Assembly: GCF_023278185.1 (NCBI RefSeq)
Contig: NZ_CP066356.1
Span: 434,001-498,000, forward strand
Direction of reading: 5' to 3'
Length of the DNA stretch: 64,000 nucleotides
DNA from: Bradyrhizobium elkanii USDA 76
GTDB lineage: Bacteria > Pseudomonadota > Alphaproteobacteria > Rhizobiales > Xanthobacteraceae
Every line of letters starts with the position of its first letter. Position 1 is the stretch's first letter. The notes under the pieces were generated by a model. The model did not search any database, had not been told where the DNA came from, and saw only the letters and a program-made list of their open reading frames with translations. Position numbers and translations under genes: made by a program. Positions 8,830-17,724 of this stretch are shown here, piece by piece.

Positions 8830-10053
8830 ATGAAAAAATCCGCCGAGCTCTATCTCTCCGCCCGGGAGGCCGCGGCCGAACTCGCGGTCTCGCCGGCGAC
8901 CCTCTACGCCTATGTCAGCCGCGGGCTGATCCGCTCCGAGCCGTCGCCGGATTCGCGCAGCCACCGCTACCGCGCCGAGGACATCAGGGGGCTGAAGGAG
9001 CGCCGCGTGCCGTCGCCGGAGCCGCGCGGCTTCCGCAATTTCGACGCCGACCTGCCGGTGATGGATTCGGCGATCGCGACCATCACCGAGCAGGGTCCGA
9101 TCTATCGCGGCGTCAACTGCGTCGAGCTCGCCGAGCGCGACACGCTGGAGCACACCGCGACGCTGCTGTGGGACGTCACCGGCGTCGATCCGTTCGCGCC
9201 GGACAATTGTCCGCAGATCTCGGACGAAATGCGCGCCATCGCTGAGGCCGCGCGCCGCGCCCAGCCGATCGATCGGACGGTCGCCGTGCTGGCACTGGCG
9301 GCAAGCGCCGATCCCGGCGCCTTCACCCGCGCGCCGGACGGCCGCGCGATGGTCGGCGGCCGCATCCTGCGGCTGCTGGTCGCGACCATGCTGAACGCTG
9401 CGCCATCGAACGAGCTGCTGCACGAGCAGGTGGCGCGGGTCTGGACGCCTGACAACAAGCACGCGCCCGACCTGATCCGCCGCGCGCTGGTGCTGCTCGC
9501 CGATCACGAACTGAATGCGTCGACCTTCACCGCGCGCTGCGCGGCATCGACCGGGCTCAATCTGTACGACGCTGTCATCGCGGGTCTCGTCGCGTTGAAG
9601 GGACCGATGCATGGCGGTGCCGGCGTGCTCGCCTCGCGCCTCGTCAAGACGATGCTCGACAACGACGTTGCGCCAGTGGTTCGCGAGCGCGTCGCGCTTG
9701 GCGAGCGTTTCGCCGGCTTCGGGCACGGCGTCTACAAGAAGGGCGATCCGCGCGCGATCTCGCTGCTCGAGGCGCTGACGCGGGCCGGCGCGCCGCGCAA
9801 ATTCACCAGGGAAGTCCCGGAGCGGATCGCGGAGGCGACCGGCGAATTCGTCAACATCGACTACGCGCTGGCGGTGCTGGTGCATGCGCTGCGGATGCCC
9901 GCGGGCAGCGAGCTCGCGCTGTTTGCGATGGCCCGCAGCGTCGGCTGGATCGCGCATGCCAGCGAGCAGCTTCAGCATGGCAAGCTGATCCGGCCCCGCG
10001 CGCGCTATGTCGGTCCGGCACCCGGCCGGGCCGGTACGACCAATAGTATTTAG
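8830..10053 (+). CDS. HTH (MerR-like)-citrate synthase fusion protein
   Basis: The 407-residue product starts with a MerR-like winged-helix segment at about residues 5-57. It includes YLSAREAAAELAVSPATLYAYVSRGLIRSEP, then HRYRAEDIRGLKERR, the usual helix-turn-helix and wing with the arginine-tyrosine wing motif. From about residue 75 it is a citrate synthase domain: LLADHELNASTFTARCAAST (His), GFGHGVYKKGDPRA (His), VNIDYALAVLV (Asp retained) and the end AHASEQLQHGKLIRPRARYVG. Both parts look intact, so the product could be a metabolite-sensing regulator, an enzyme, or both. The gene has hardly any leader: palindromes abut the start codon. It is divergent from the stand-alone citrate synthase. 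Confidence 0.88.
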   Translation: MKKSAELYLSAREAAAELAVSPATLYAYVSRGLIRSEPSPDSRSHRYRAEDIRGLKERRVPSPEPRGFRNFDADLPVMDSAIATITEQGPIYRGVNCVELAERDTLEHTATLLWDVTGVDPFAPDNCPQISDEMRAIAEAARRAQPIDRTVAVLALAASADPGAFTRAPDGRAMVGGRILRLLVATMLNAAPSNELLHEQVARVWTPDNKHAPDLIRRALVLLADHELNASTFTARCAASTGLNLYDAVIAGLVALKGPMHGGAGVLASRLVKTMLDNDVAPVVRERVALGERFAGFGHGVYKKGDPRAISLLEALTRAGAPRKFTREVPERIAEATGEFVNIDYALAVLVHALRMPAGSELALFAMARSVGWIAHASEQLQHGKLIRPRARYVGPAPGRAGTTNSI

Positions 10054-10056
10054 CTG

Positions 10057-10719
10057 CTATTTTGCCGGCCTGGCCGGTTCGATCAGGCCGCCGCCATGGC
10101 GGCGGCGGATGGTCCAGATCGCCAGCGCCAGGATCACGGCGCCACCTGCCACCGCAAACATCCAGAGATGCTTGCCGACATGTTGATGATGCGGCAGGCC
10201 GGCATAGTCGTGCAGCGCGGTCACGGCCAGCACGCCGGGCAGCACATGCGCCGGCGCCCAGAGCAGGATCGCGGGAATGTTGACCGCGTAGAAGCGCGCC
10301 GGCGGCATGTCGAGCGCGCCGGCCGTGATCGGCACGAAGGCGCGGATCGGCGGCACGAAGCGGGCAAAGAACACCGCGAGCACGCCCCAGCGGTTGAAGA
10401 ACGCCTCGCTCTGCGCCACCACGCGCGGGTAGTTGGAGAGCGGCCAGGCGGACAGAATCTCGCGCTGGCTGCGGTGGCCGATGAGATAGGCGGTGCCGTC
10501 GCCGAGCATCGCGCCGGCCGCCGCCGCGGCGAGCACCGGGAGCAGCTTCAGTTCCCCGCCCGGCACCAGCGCGCTCAACGCCAGGATGATGGTCGAACCC
10601 GGTACCAGGGAGCCGATCACCGGAACCGCTTCCAGCAGGGCGGCCAGAAACAGCGTCAGATAGGCAAGCCAGGCATGGGCCGAAACGAACGCGATGAACG
10701 GGTCAAGGAATGAAGTCAC
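10057..10719 (-). CDS. DedA family membrane protein
   Basis: I place the start at the GTG at 10717-10719 (product TSFLDPFIAFVSAHAWLAYLTLF... after the initiator), with GGGA eight bases upstream. An ATG at 10887 in the same frame would add 56 residues that look unlike any membrane protein. The 220-residue product has five or six hydrophobic segments. It carries the DedA signature FFARFVPPIRAFVPITAGALDMPPARFYAVN and the first-half motif EAVPVIGSLVPGSTIILALSAL. DedA proteins are inner-membrane proteins of the SNARE-associated/VTT group, linked to lipid scrambling and membrane homeostasis. The stop is only 3 bp from that of the HTH-citrate synthase gene, convergent. Confidence 0.88.
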   Translation of the reverse strand: MTSFLDPFIAFVSAHAWLAYLTLFLAALLEAVPVIGSLVPGSTIILALSALVPGGELKLLPVLAAAAAGAMLGDGTAYLIGHRSQREILSAWPLSNYPRVVAQSEAFFNRWGVLAVFFARFVPPIRAFVPITAGALDMPPARFYAVNIPAILLWAPAHVLPGVLAVTALHDYAGLPHHQHVGKHLWMFAVAGGAVILALAIWTIRRRHGGGLIEPARPAK

Positions 10720-11011
10720 AAAATTCCCATGCAGCGGTGGTATCGATTTGAGAGCTAACAACTCTCTGCCGGGGTGAAAAGTGCCCTGGAAAGACAGGGC
10801 GCCCACGCGCTGCGGCGAAAGTACGGCGTGATTCGCAGGGCAGCCTTTCAAAAACCGGCGTCCGGACCTATCTTCATGATAGGACAACGGAACTTTGATT
10901 GGCCCGCGGGCTTCTGCCAGCCGTTGCTCTCTGCTAGGCTTGTGTCTAGCACCCCATCCGCAGCCAAACGATCAATCTGGTTTCGGGAATGCCCGTGACC
11001 TCGGAGGATGA

Positions 11012-12013
11012 ATGACGACCGCCGTCCAGACCAAAGCACAAGAACCCGTCGTCGGCCTGCCCGACATGAAGGTGTCGGTCCGGCAGGTCTTCGGGATCGA
11101 TAGCGATCTGGAAGTTCCCGCCTATTCGGAAGTCGATCCGCATGTGCCGGAAACCGATCCGGACTATCGCTTCGATCGCGCGACCACGCTCGCGATCCTC
11201 GCCGGCTTTGCCAAGAATCGCCGCGTGATGGTCACCGGCTATCACGGCACCGGCAAGTCGACCCACATCGAGCAGGTTGCGGCCCGCCTCAACTGGCCCT
11301 GCGTGCGCGTCAACCTCGACAGCCACATCAGCCGTATCGATCTCGTCGGCAAGGACGCCATCGTGGTCAAGGACGGCAAGCAGGTCACCGAATTCCGCGA
11401 CGGCATCCTGCCCTGGGCGCTGCAGCACAATATCGCGCTGGTGTTCGACGAATACGACGCCGGCCGCCCGGACGTGATGTTCGTGATTCAGCGCGTGCTG
11501 GAAGTCTCCGGCCGCCTGACGCTGCTCGACCAGAACAAGGTGATCAAGCCGCATCCGGCGTTCCGCCTGTTCTCGACCGCCAACACGGTCGGCCTCGGCG
11601 ATACCTCGGGCCTCTATCACGGCACCCAGCAGATCAACCAGGGCCAGATGGACCGCTGGTCGATCGTCACCACGCTGAACTACCTCGCCCATGACGAGGA
11701 AGTGGAGATCGTGCTGGCCAAGGCGCGCCACTACCGCACGCAGGAAGGCCGCGACATCGTCAACAAGATGGTGCGGCTTGCGGACCTCACCCGCAACGCC
11801 TTCGCCAACGGCGACCTGTCGACGGTGATGAGCCCGCGCACGGTGATCACCTGGGCCGAGAACTCGGACATCTTCAACGACATCGGCTTCGCGTTCCGCG
11901 TCACCTTCCTCAACAAGTGTGACGAATTGGAGCGGCCGCTGGTCGCCGAGTTCTACCAGCGCTGCTTCAACGTCGAGCTGCCGGAATCCTCGGTCAACGT
12001 GGCGCTCAGCTAG
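11012..12013 (+). CDS. cobS: Aerobic cobaltochelatase subunit CobS
   Basis: CobS is the AAA+ ATPase subunit of the CobNST complex that inserts cobalt into hydrogenobyrinic acid a,c-diamide during aerobic B12 synthesis. The 333-residue product has the Walker A motif GYHGTGKST at about residue 75, Walker B in [16 protein letters not shown], and the sensor segment [18 protein letters not shown] good ribosome site (GGAGG at 11003-11007) precedes the ATG. The gene is followed by a GNAT gene and cobT on the same strand with tiny gaps. The 124 bp upstream show no clear cobalamin riboswitch. Confidence 0.96.
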   Translation: MTTAVQTKAQEPVVGLPDMKVSVRQVFGIDSDLEVPAYSEVDPHVPETDPDYRFDRATTLAILAGFAKNRRVMVTGYHGTGKSTHIEQVAARLNWPCVRVNLDSHISRIDLVGKDAIVVKDGKQVTEFRDGILPWALQHNIALVFDEYDAGRPDVMFVIQRVLEVSGRLTLLDQNKVIKPHPAFRLFSTANTVGLGDTSGLYHGTQQINQGQMDRWSIVTTLNYLAHDEEVEIVLAKARHYRTQEGRDIVNKMVRLADLTRNAFANGDLSTVMSPRTVITWAENSDIFNDIGFAFRVTFLNKCDELERPLVAEFYQRCFNVELPESSVNVALS

Positions 12014-12016
12014 TCC

Positions 12017-12427
12017 ATGCCGAAAATCTCCGTCGAGCGCACAGTCACACAGACGAAGAAAGCGGTGCTCGGCGGATTGCTCCGCTACAACAACGAGAAG
12101 ATGGGGAAGCAGAAGTACAAGCGCTTCGCCATCTCGCTGCGGCAAGATGACAAGATTGTCGGCGGCATCGTCGGCGAGGTCTGGACCGCGGTGTTGTTCA
12201 TCCAGTTGTTCTGGATGGAGCAGAAGTTTCGCAACAAGGGCTTTGGCGCGAAGCTGATCAAGGCGATCGAGGACGAGGCGCGGCGCTTCGGAGCGACGCG
12301 ATCCTATCTGGATACGATGAGCTTCCAGGCGCCGGGCTTCTACCGCGCCAACGGATATAAAGAGTTCGGTTCGATTGAGGGGTATCCCGGCGGCGTCACG
12401 CGCCATTGGTTTACGAAATCGCTATGA
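12017..12427 (+). CDS. GNAT family N-acetyltransferase
   Basis: The 136-residue product has the acetyl-CoA-binding motif [17 protein letters not shown] at about residues 75-90 and the C-terminal GNAT segment [22 protein letters not shown]. It lies three bases after the cobS stop, and its own TGA stop overlaps the cobT ATG (ATGA). It is therefore translated as part of the cobalt-chelatase operon. The substrate is unknown. Whether it has a role in cobalamin synthesis or was only carried between the two chelatase genes cannot be told from sequence. Confidence 0.88.
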   Translation: MPKISVERTVTQTKKAVLGGLLRYNNEKMGKQKYKRFAISLRQDDKIVGGIVGEVWTAVLFIQLFWMEQKFRNKGFGAKLIKAIEDEARRFGATRSYLDTMSFQAPGFYRANGYKEFGSIEGYPGGVTRHWFTKSL

Positions 12428-14322
12428 CAACCTCCAACATCAAATTTCGCCCCGGATCCAAGGAAGCGCCGACCGAGCCGTTCAAGCGCTCGGTGTCGGC
12501 GTGCCTGAAGGCGATCGCCAAGAAGCCGGAGCTCGAAGTCTCCTTCGCCGCCGAGCGCCCCGGGCTCGCGCCCGGCAAGGCGCGGCTGCCGGAGCCGGCG
12601 CGCAAGATGACCAAGCGCGATGCGGCGATCGTGCGTGGCCACGCCGATTCGATCGCGCTCAAGATCGCCTGTCACGATCCCAAGGTGCATCGCAAGCTGA
12701 TGCCCGGCAATCCGCAGGCACGCGGCGTGTTCGAGGCGGTCGAGCAGGCGCGCGTCGAGGCGATCGGCTCGCGGCGGATGGCGGGCGTTGCCAAGAACCT
12801 CACCGCGATGCTCGACGATCATTTCCACCGCGGCAAGTATGACGAGATCACCGATCGCGCCGACGCGCCGCTGTCGGATGCGCTGGCGATGCTGGTGCGC
12901 GAACGTCTCACCGGCATGGCACCGCCCGCGGCCGCCAAGAAGATGGTCGATCTCTGGCGTCCGACCCTGGAGGACAAGATCGGCTCGCGGCTCGACAAGC
13001 TCAGCCGTTTCACCGAGGACCAGGCGAGGTTCGGCGACCTCGTCCATGATCTGCTGTCGGCGCTCGATCTCGGCGACGACCGCAACATGGATTCCGACGA
13101 TGACGACGACCAGGACGAGAACCAGGACGGCGAGAGCGATCAGTCCGGCGCCGAGGGCTCGCCCGACTCCGATGCCGCGCAGGAGATGAGCGCCGACCAG
13201 GCGCAGACGTCAGCGGAAGAGATGAGCGAAAGCGCAATGGAGAGCGCGCAGGCCTCCACGTCGGACACTTTCGACGACGGTGAGCTCGGCGACGACGAGA
13301 CCCCGGGCGAGGCGACGCGGCCGAATGCGCGCGGCCAGAACGAGCCGCGCGGTCCGGAATATCACGCCTTCGCGCCGAAATTCGACGAGGTGATTGCCGC
13401 CGAAGACCTCTGCGATCACGACGAGCTCGAGCGGCTGCGCTCCTATCTCGACAAGCAGCTCGCGCATCTGCAGGGCATCGTGGCGCGGCTCGCCAATCGC
13501 TTGCAGCGCCGGCTGATGGCGCAGCAGAACCGCGCCTGGGAGTTCGATCTCGAGGAGGGCATCCTCGATCCGGCGCGGCTGTCGCGCGTCGTCACCGATC
13601 CCTATCATCCGCTGTCCTTCATGCACGAGAAGGAGGCCACCTTCCGCGACACCGTGGTGACGCTGCTGCTGGATAACTCCGGCTCGATGCGCGGCCGCCC
13701 GATCACGGTCGCCGCCACCTGCGCCGACATCCTGGCGCGCACGCTGGAGCGATGCGGCGTCAAGGTCGAGATCCTCGGCTTCACGACGCGCGCCTGGAAG
13801 GGCGGGCAGTCGCGCGAAGCGTGGCTCGCCGCCGGCAAGCCGGCCAATCCGGGCCGCCTCAACGATCTCAGGCACATCATCTACAAATCGGCCGACGCAC
13901 CCTGGCGTCGCGCGCGAAAAAATCTCGGGCTGATGATGCGCGAGGGCCTGCTCAAGGAGAACATCGACGGCGAGGCGCTCGACTGGGCGCACAAGCGCCT
14001 GCTCGCGCGTCCCGAGCAGCGCCGCATCCTGATGATGATCTCCGACGGCGCGCCGGTCGACGACTCCACGCTGTCGGTCAATCCCGGCAACTATCTCGAG
14101 CGGCATCTGCGTCACATCATCGACGAGATCGAGACCCGCTCGCCGGTCGAGCTGATCGCGATCGGTATCGGTCATGACGTGACGCGCTACTATCGCCGCG
14201 CCGTGACCATCGTGGACGCCGAAGAGCTCGGCGGCGCCATCACCGAAAAGCTCGCCGAGCTGTTCAGCGAGACTCACGGCTCGGCGCCCGCGCCGGGCGT
14301 CCGGCGCCGCCTCCACTCGTGA
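12424..14322 (+). CDS. cobT: Aerobic cobaltochelatase subunit CobT
   Basis: CobT forms a ring complex with CobS that drives CobN during cobalt insertion. From ATG 12424 ([24 protein letters not shown]) the product has 632 residues, the normal length. An N-terminal helical domain is followed by a strongly acidic linker at about residues 215-300 (runs of Asp, Glu and Gln). A C-terminal VWA domain carries the MIDAS motif DNSGSM in [17 protein letters not shown]. The end holds [30 protein letters not shown]. The start overlaps the GNAT stop, indicating coupling. Upstream in-frame codons to 12406 are inside the GNAT gene. Confidence 0.96.
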   Translation: MTTSNIKFRPGSKEAPTEPFKRSVSACLKAIAKKPELEVSFAAERPGLAPGKARLPEPARKMTKRDAAIVRGHADSIALKIACHDPKVHRKLMPGNPQARGVFEAVEQARVEAIGSRRMAGVAKNLTAMLDDHFHRGKYDEITDRADAPLSDALAMLVRERLTGMAPPAAAKKMVDLWRPTLEDKIGSRLDKLSRFTEDQARFGDLVHDLLSALDLGDDRNMDSDDDDDQDENQDGESDQSGAEGSPDSDAAQEMSADQAQTSAEEMSESAMESAQASTSDTFDDGELGDDETPGEATRPNARGQNEPRGPEYHAFAPKFDEVIAAEDLCDHDELERLRSYLDKQLAHLQGIVARLANRLQRRLMAQQNRAWEFDLEEGILDPARLSRVVTDPYHPLSFMHEKEATFRDTVVTLLLDNSGSMRGRPITVAATCADILARTLERCGVKVEILGFTTRAWKGGQSREAWLAAGKPANPGRLNDLRHIIYKSADAPWRRARKNLGLMMREGLLKENIDGEALDWAHKRLLARPEQRRILMMISDGAPVDDSTLSVNPGNYLERHLRHIIDEIETRSPVELIAIGIGHDVTRYYRRAVTIVDAEELGGAITEKLAELFSETHGSAPAPGVRRRLHS

Positions 14323-14325
14323 GAC

Positions 14326-15420
14326 ATGCGCTCACTCCCTAGCCGCCGCCGTTTCCTCCAGGGTATGGCGGCGGGGCTGTCGGCCGCCGCATTGCCGCGT
14401 CTTGCGCAGGCGCAGAGCGCGACCCAGCCGCCGGCAACGCCGAGGCCGGCTGCGAAGCCGAGCCCCTATCGGGTCAACGAACCGGTTTCGATCGACGTCA
14501 ACGCACGGCCGCTGCCGTCGTTCGACATCCGCGATCGCGCGCGCACGCGGTTCGGCGCGTTGGAGTATCGCAGCGGGCTGATCCTGACCTCGTCGTTCTC
14601 CGGCTTCGGCGGCCTCTCCGCGCTGCGGCTCGATCCCAAGGGCGAACGCTTCATCGCGGTCAGCGATCAGGGCAGCTGGTTCACCGGCCGCATCGTCTAT
14701 CGTGGCCGGGAGATGGTCGGGCTCGGCGACGTCGAGGCGGCACCGCTGCTCGGCGCCGACGGCAGGCCGATCACCGTGACCCGTGGCTGGTATGATTCGG
14801 AATCGCTCGCGCTCGACGGCTCGTTCGCCTATGTCGGGCTCGAGCGGGTCAACCAGGTGCTGCGCTTCGATTTCGCCAAGGGCTTTACCCGCGCGCGCGG
14901 CGAGGTGGTGGCGCTGCCGGCGGCGGCCCGCAAACTTCCGAACAACAAGGGGCTGGAGGGCCTCGTCTTCGTGCCCAAGGCCATGTCCACGGGCCAGCCG
15001 CTTGCCGGCACGCTGATCGCGTTCTCGGAACGCGGGCTCGATGCGAATGGCAACCTGATCGCCTTCCTGGTCGGCGGCAAGACGCCGGGTCAGTTCAGCG
15101 TCCGCCGCAGCGAGAATTTCGACATCAGCGACGCGGTCCTGCTGCCGTCGGGTGGTCTGTTGATTCTGGAGCGGAAATTCTCCTGGTTCGGCGGCGTCGG
15201 CATCCGCATCCGCCGTCTCGCGCTGTCCGAGATCGCGCCCGGTGCCGTGGTCGATGGCCCCGCAATCTTCAATGCCGATCTTGGCAACGAGATCGACAAC
15301 ATGGAAGGCATCGATGCCCATGTCACGGAGGAGGGCGAGACCGTGCTGACCATGGTCTCCGACGACAATTTCTCCCTGATCCAGCGCAATCTGCTGCTGC
15401 AGTTCACGCTGCTGGACTGA
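14326..15420 (+). CDS. Tat-exported esterase-like (phytase-like beta-propeller) protein
   Basis: The N-terminus MRSLPSRRRFLQGMAAGLSAAALPRLAQAQS has a twin-arginine motif (SRRRFLQ) and a cleavage site after AQA, so the folded protein is likely exported by Tat. The remaining ~330 residues match the esterase-like activity of phytase domain (PF13449). Features include FGGLSALRLDPKGERFIAVSDQGSWFTG, YDSESLALDG, NNKGLEGLVFVP, LLILERKFSW and NMEGIDAHVTEEGETVLTMVSDDNFS. The start is three bases after the cobT stop, so it may be cotranscribed with cobST. The substrate is unknown; phosphodiester or ester hydrolysis is the family guess. Confidence 0.87.
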   Translation: MRSLPSRRRFLQGMAAGLSAAALPRLAQAQSATQPPATPRPAAKPSPYRVNEPVSIDVNARPLPSFDIRDRARTRFGALEYRSGLILTSSFSGFGGLSALRLDPKGERFIAVSDQGSWFTGRIVYRGREMVGLGDVEAAPLLGADGRPITVTRGWYDSESLALDGSFAYVGLERVNQVLRFDFAKGFTRARGEVVALPAAARKLPNNKGLEGLVFVPKAMSTGQPLAGTLIAFSERGLDANGNLIAFLVGGKTPGQFSVRRSENFDISDAVLLPSGGLLILERKFSWFGGVGIRIRRLALSEIAPGAVVDGPAIFNADLGNEIDNMEGIDAHVTEEGETVLTMVSDDNFSLIQRNLLLQFTLLD

Positions 15421-15556
15421 GGCGCCGTCCCGGAGAGACGCGGTCAGGACATTGCTGATCTGCGCCCCGGCCCGCGCGGCCTTCCGGACGGTTGGTGATC
15501 GGCCGCGGTGCCTCTATCTTAACCGGGCCCTCTCCCCGATCCCGGATATCCGCCGC

Positions 15557-16669
15557 ATGAGCACCCTGTTTTCCCCGATCGAACTGCGCGACCTGAAACT
15601 CTCCAATCGCATCATGGTCTCGCCGATGTGTCAGTATTCGGCCATCGACGGCTCCGCCAACGACTGGCACTTCACCCACATCAACATGCTGGCGCTGTCG
15701 GGCGCGGCGATGTTCTGCATCGAGGCCACCCATGTCGAGGATATCGGGCGGATCACGCCGGGTTGCCTCGGTCTTTACAACGACGCCAACGAGGCGGCGC
15801 TGAAGCCGATCCTGGCCTCGGTGCGCAAGCATTCGAAAGCGGCGGTCGCGATGCAACTCGCCCATGCCGGCCGCAAGGCGTCGAGCCAGCGCCCCTGGGA
15901 GGGCGGGCAGTTGATCCCGATTGCCGAAGGCGGTTGGCAGACGGTCGGACCATCTGACGTCCCGCACAAGGAAGGCGAGGCTGCGCCGGCGGCGCTCGAC
16001 GACGCCGGCCTGACGCGCATCCGCGAGGCCTTTGTCGCGTCGGCAAAGCGCGCCGACCGGCTCGGCATCGATGCGCTCGAGCTGCACGGCGCGCACGGCT
16101 ATCTGCTGCACCAGTTCCTGTCGCCGATCGCCAACAAGCGGACCGACCGCTATGGCGGCTCGCTCGAAAACCGCATGCGCTTCCCGCTGGAAGTGTTCGA
16201 CGCCGTGCGCGCCGTATTCCCGGATCACAAGCCGATCGGCATGCGGGTGTCGGCGACCGATTGGGTCGAGGGCGCCTGGGACCTTGCGCAGACCATCGAG
16301 TTTGCCAGGGAGCTGAAGAAGCGCGGCGTCGACTGGATGGATGTCTCCTCCGGCGGCGTCTCGCCGTTGCAGAAGATCCCGCTCGGGCCGGGCTACCAGG
16401 TGCCGGCGGCGCAGGCGGTCAAGGAGGCGACCGGCGTTACCACGATGGCGGTCGGCCTGATCACGGAAGCCAAGCAGGCCGAGGAGATCGTCTCGTCCGG
16501 CAAGGCCGACATGGTGGCGCTCGCCCGCGGCATGCTCTACGACCCGCGCTGGGGCTGGCACGCCGCCGCCGAGCTCGGCGGCGAGGTGAGCGCGCCGCCA
16601 CAATACTGGCGCTCGCAGCCCTCGACGCAGAAGGCGCTGTTCGGCAAGACCACGTTTGGGACGCGCTGA
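15557..16669 (+). CDS. NADH:flavin oxidoreductase, Old Yellow Enzyme family (YqjM-like)
   Basis: The 370-residue protein starts at ATG 15557 (MSTLFSPIELRDLKLSNRIMV); an in-frame ATG at 15452 would add 35 residues of non-protein-like sequence. It is a FMN-dependent ene-reductase of the thermophilic-like class. The class-specific Cys and Tyr occur in VSPMCQYSAIDG, the substrate-binding His pair in LHGAHGYLLHQFLSP, AHAGRKAS binds the flavin, and the C-terminal ARGMLYDPRWGWHAA supplies the arginine. Members reduce activated C=C bonds with NAD(P)H. It stands alone, followed convergently by a truncated FAD monooxygenase. Confidence 0.93.
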   Translation: MSTLFSPIELRDLKLSNRIMVSPMCQYSAIDGSANDWHFTHINMLALSGAAMFCIEATHVEDIGRITPGCLGLYNDANEAALKPILASVRKHSKAAVAMQLAHAGRKASSQRPWEGGQLIPIAEGGWQTVGPSDVPHKEGEAAPAALDDAGLTRIREAFVASAKRADRLGIDALELHGAHGYLLHQFLSPIANKRTDRYGGSLENRMRFPLEVFDAVRAVFPDHKPIGMRVSATDWVEGAWDLAQTIEFARELKKRGVDWMDVSSGGVSPLQKIPLGPGYQVPAAQAVKEATGVTTMAVGLITEAKQAEEIVSSGKADMVALARGMLYDPRWGWHAAAELGGEVSAPPQYWRSQPSTQKALFGKTTFGTR

Positions 16670-16690
16670 CAGCGCACCTTGCTTGCGAGG

Positions 16691-17515
16691 TCACTGCGTG
16701 GCGGGCCCGAACCAGCGCGTCAGCGCAGCGTCAAGGCCAGTCGTGTCGGCGTCGTCGGCCGCCCAGGCGATGCAGGCATCCGGACGGATCAGCAGCGAAG
16801 CGCCGCCGCGTCGCGGCACGCATCGGACCAAGATGTCCCAGCGCGCCGCGATCGCCGACGCAGCTCCATCAGTCGCATCGACCAGCACGGCCCTGCCGTC
16901 CTCCATCTGATCGAACAAGGTTGTTTCCGCGCAGTCGTCGCCGAGAGCAAAATTGCCGGAGAGCCGGCCGGCCGATGGATGGTCGCTGCCAAGATCGTAA
17001 CGGATCCTGATGCCGCTGATCATCTCGCCGAAGTAGCGGGTGCCCTCGTCGAGGCTCACCAGGTCCGCGACGATCTCGCGCAAGGCGTCCGTCATGACAT
17101 CAGGCCGCATCAAGGCGACCTGGGCGCGGGTGTTGGCGAGCACCCTTGCCGCGATCGGATGCCGCTCTTCCGTGTAGCTGTCGAGCAGGCTTTCGGGCAT
17201 GCGATCGCACACGACCGCCGCAAGTTTCCAGCCGAGATTGACCGCATCGAGCAGGCCGAGATTGAGGCCTTGTCCGCCGAACGGCGAGTGCACATGCGCC
17301 GCATCGCCCGCCAAGAGGACGCGGCCCCTGCGATAGCGGTCGGCCTGCCGCGCATTGTCGGTGAAGCGCGTCGCGGTCTTGACGGCGGTGACACGAACGT
17401 CGGCCCCGCTGATCCGGCGCAGGGTGGTCTCGATCTCCTCGCGTGTGCCCGGCGCGCCGCGTCGATGGTGGTCACGGCGCTGACCGTCGCCTATGCGGAA
17501 GGGCTTCGCGAGCAC
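16691..17515 (-). pseudogene. FAD-dependent aromatic monooxygenase, N-terminally truncated
   Basis: From about 17458 down to 16691 the minus strand encodes the C-terminal half of a PheA/TfdB-type flavin monooxygenase. It shows the second FAD motif GRVLLAGDAAHVHSPFGGQGLNLGLLDAVNLGWKLAAVV and the thioredoxin-like end DCAETTLFDQMEDGRAVLVDATD...DACIAWAADD. The N-terminal Rossmann segment with GxGxxG and about 220 residues are absent. The first ~19 codons (from ATG 17515) read as unrelated sequence. The homology stops abruptly near 17458, where a plus-strand coding fragment begins. This looks like a deletion or rearrangement scar. The truncated protein cannot bind FAD normally and is probably non-functional. 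Confidence 0.75.
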
Positions 17516-17620
17516 AAGGTCCGCAGGTCGGCCGCATCGTCACGCGAGACCTTCCTGCGGATCATGGAGCGAAGCTTTTCCGGTATCGCGATCATGCTGA
17601 AGGATACGCCCTACGCATAA
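17465..17620 (+). pseudogene. Orphan C-terminal coding fragment (51 codons)
   Basis: A plus-strand frame of 51 residues (MVVTALTVAYAEGLREHKVR and onward to MLKDTPYA) ends at TAA 17618-17620. About 80 percent of its third positions are G or C, and it reads as helical protein with RETFLRIMERSFSG. It begins right where the truncated monooxygenase homology ends on the other strand. It looks like the C-terminal end of a gene whose front was lost in the same rearrangement. The parent family is not recognised; a helical regulator C-terminus is possible but unproven. Confidence 0.4.
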
Positions 17621-17724
17621 ATCCGGGCCGAGCTGATGCGACAAGGCCATTGTTCTGCCGCAGCCGGGGCAGGTACTCTCGAAGCGCGTGCGGAAGACAC
17701 GCATCGAACAAAGAGAGGAAACCC

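Noticed and set aside
10888..11011. A cobalamin riboswitch in front of cobS
   Set aside because: The 124-bp leader is short and shows no B12-box core; only a ribosome site is clear.
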